From Planctomycetota bacterium (GTDB lineage: Bacteria; Planctomycetota; PUPC01; JACPCR01), in contig JASLXP010000722.1 in the NCBI GenBank assembly GCA_030740295.1, forward strand, positions 1 through 5,830: 5,830 nt of DNA, given 5' to 3'. The translations under genes were made by a program, and so were the position numbers. Shown piece by piece: positions 5,829 through 5,830 of this stretch. The notes under the pieces were generated by a model. That model was not told the DNA's origin. It was given only the letters and a program-made list of their open reading frames with translations, and made no database searches. Numbering within the stretch: the first letter of the stretch is position 1; each line of letters starts with the position of its first letter.

Positions 5829-5830
5829 AA

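Noticed and set aside
5483..5830. Minus-strand open frames of 115 and 109 codons with a repeated FTIHHSP-like protein pattern
   Set aside because: They are produced by the heptamer array, which has no stop codon in any minus-strand frame. They continue through the promoter and operator, and the peptide has no resemblance to a real domain.

Overview
The window is the promoter-proximal part of a respiratory complex I (NADH:quinone oxidoreductase-type, nuo) operon, read entirely from the minus strand (right to left). In transcription order it holds nuoA (5471-5052), nuoB (5038-4511), nuoC (4461-3994), nuoD (about 4022-2826), nuoH (2826-1462), nuoI (1453-686), nuoJ (about 702-184) and the first 60 codons of nuoK (180-1), which runs off the left edge. 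Every gene is identified from strongly conserved family motifs. Genes are tightly packed: nuoC/nuoD overlap, nuoD/nuoH share one base (TAATG), nuoI/nuoJ abut or overlap, and the other gaps are 3-49 nt. This points to one polycistronic, translationally coupled transcript.

The order is A-B-C-D-H-I-J-K. The genes nuoE, nuoF and nuoG, which encode the NADH dehydrogenase (N) module, are absent from their usual place between nuoD and nuoH. The locus therefore encodes the quinone module (B, C, D, I, H) and the start of the proton-pumping module (A, H, J, K). It is either an 11-subunit-type complex I using another electron donor, or a complex whose EFG genes lie elsewhere. Several subunits depart from the textbook form. 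NuoH has about 70 extra N-terminal residues with an extra hydrophobic segment. NuoI (255 aa) has an insertion before its first cluster and a tail of roughly 100 residues. NuoD lacks a segment common near the C-terminus of NADH-linked homologues. NuoB carries an unusual extra Cys beside a cluster ligand.

The 359 nt upstream of nuoA (5472-5830) contain no convincing gene. They hold a candidate sigma70-type promoter reading toward nuoA, a near-perfect palindrome (TTGTGA-N6-TCACAT, 5563-5580) placed where the transcription start should be, a long heptanucleotide tandem repeat (GTGAATG/GTGAATT, about 20 copies, 5628-5793), and a perfect 7-bp GC-rich hairpin at the right edge. The palindrome matches the recalled consensus of the NADH-sensing repressor Rex as well as CRP-type sites. 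Its overlap with the promoter favours repression, which would link complex I expression to redox state.

The organism is a bacterium with moderately high GC content. The EFG-less gene order, long NuoH and NuoI, and heptamer repeats suggest a non-proteobacterial lineage (for example Acidobacteriota or a related uncultured phylum). That placement is a low-confidence inference, because no taxonomic marker is present.
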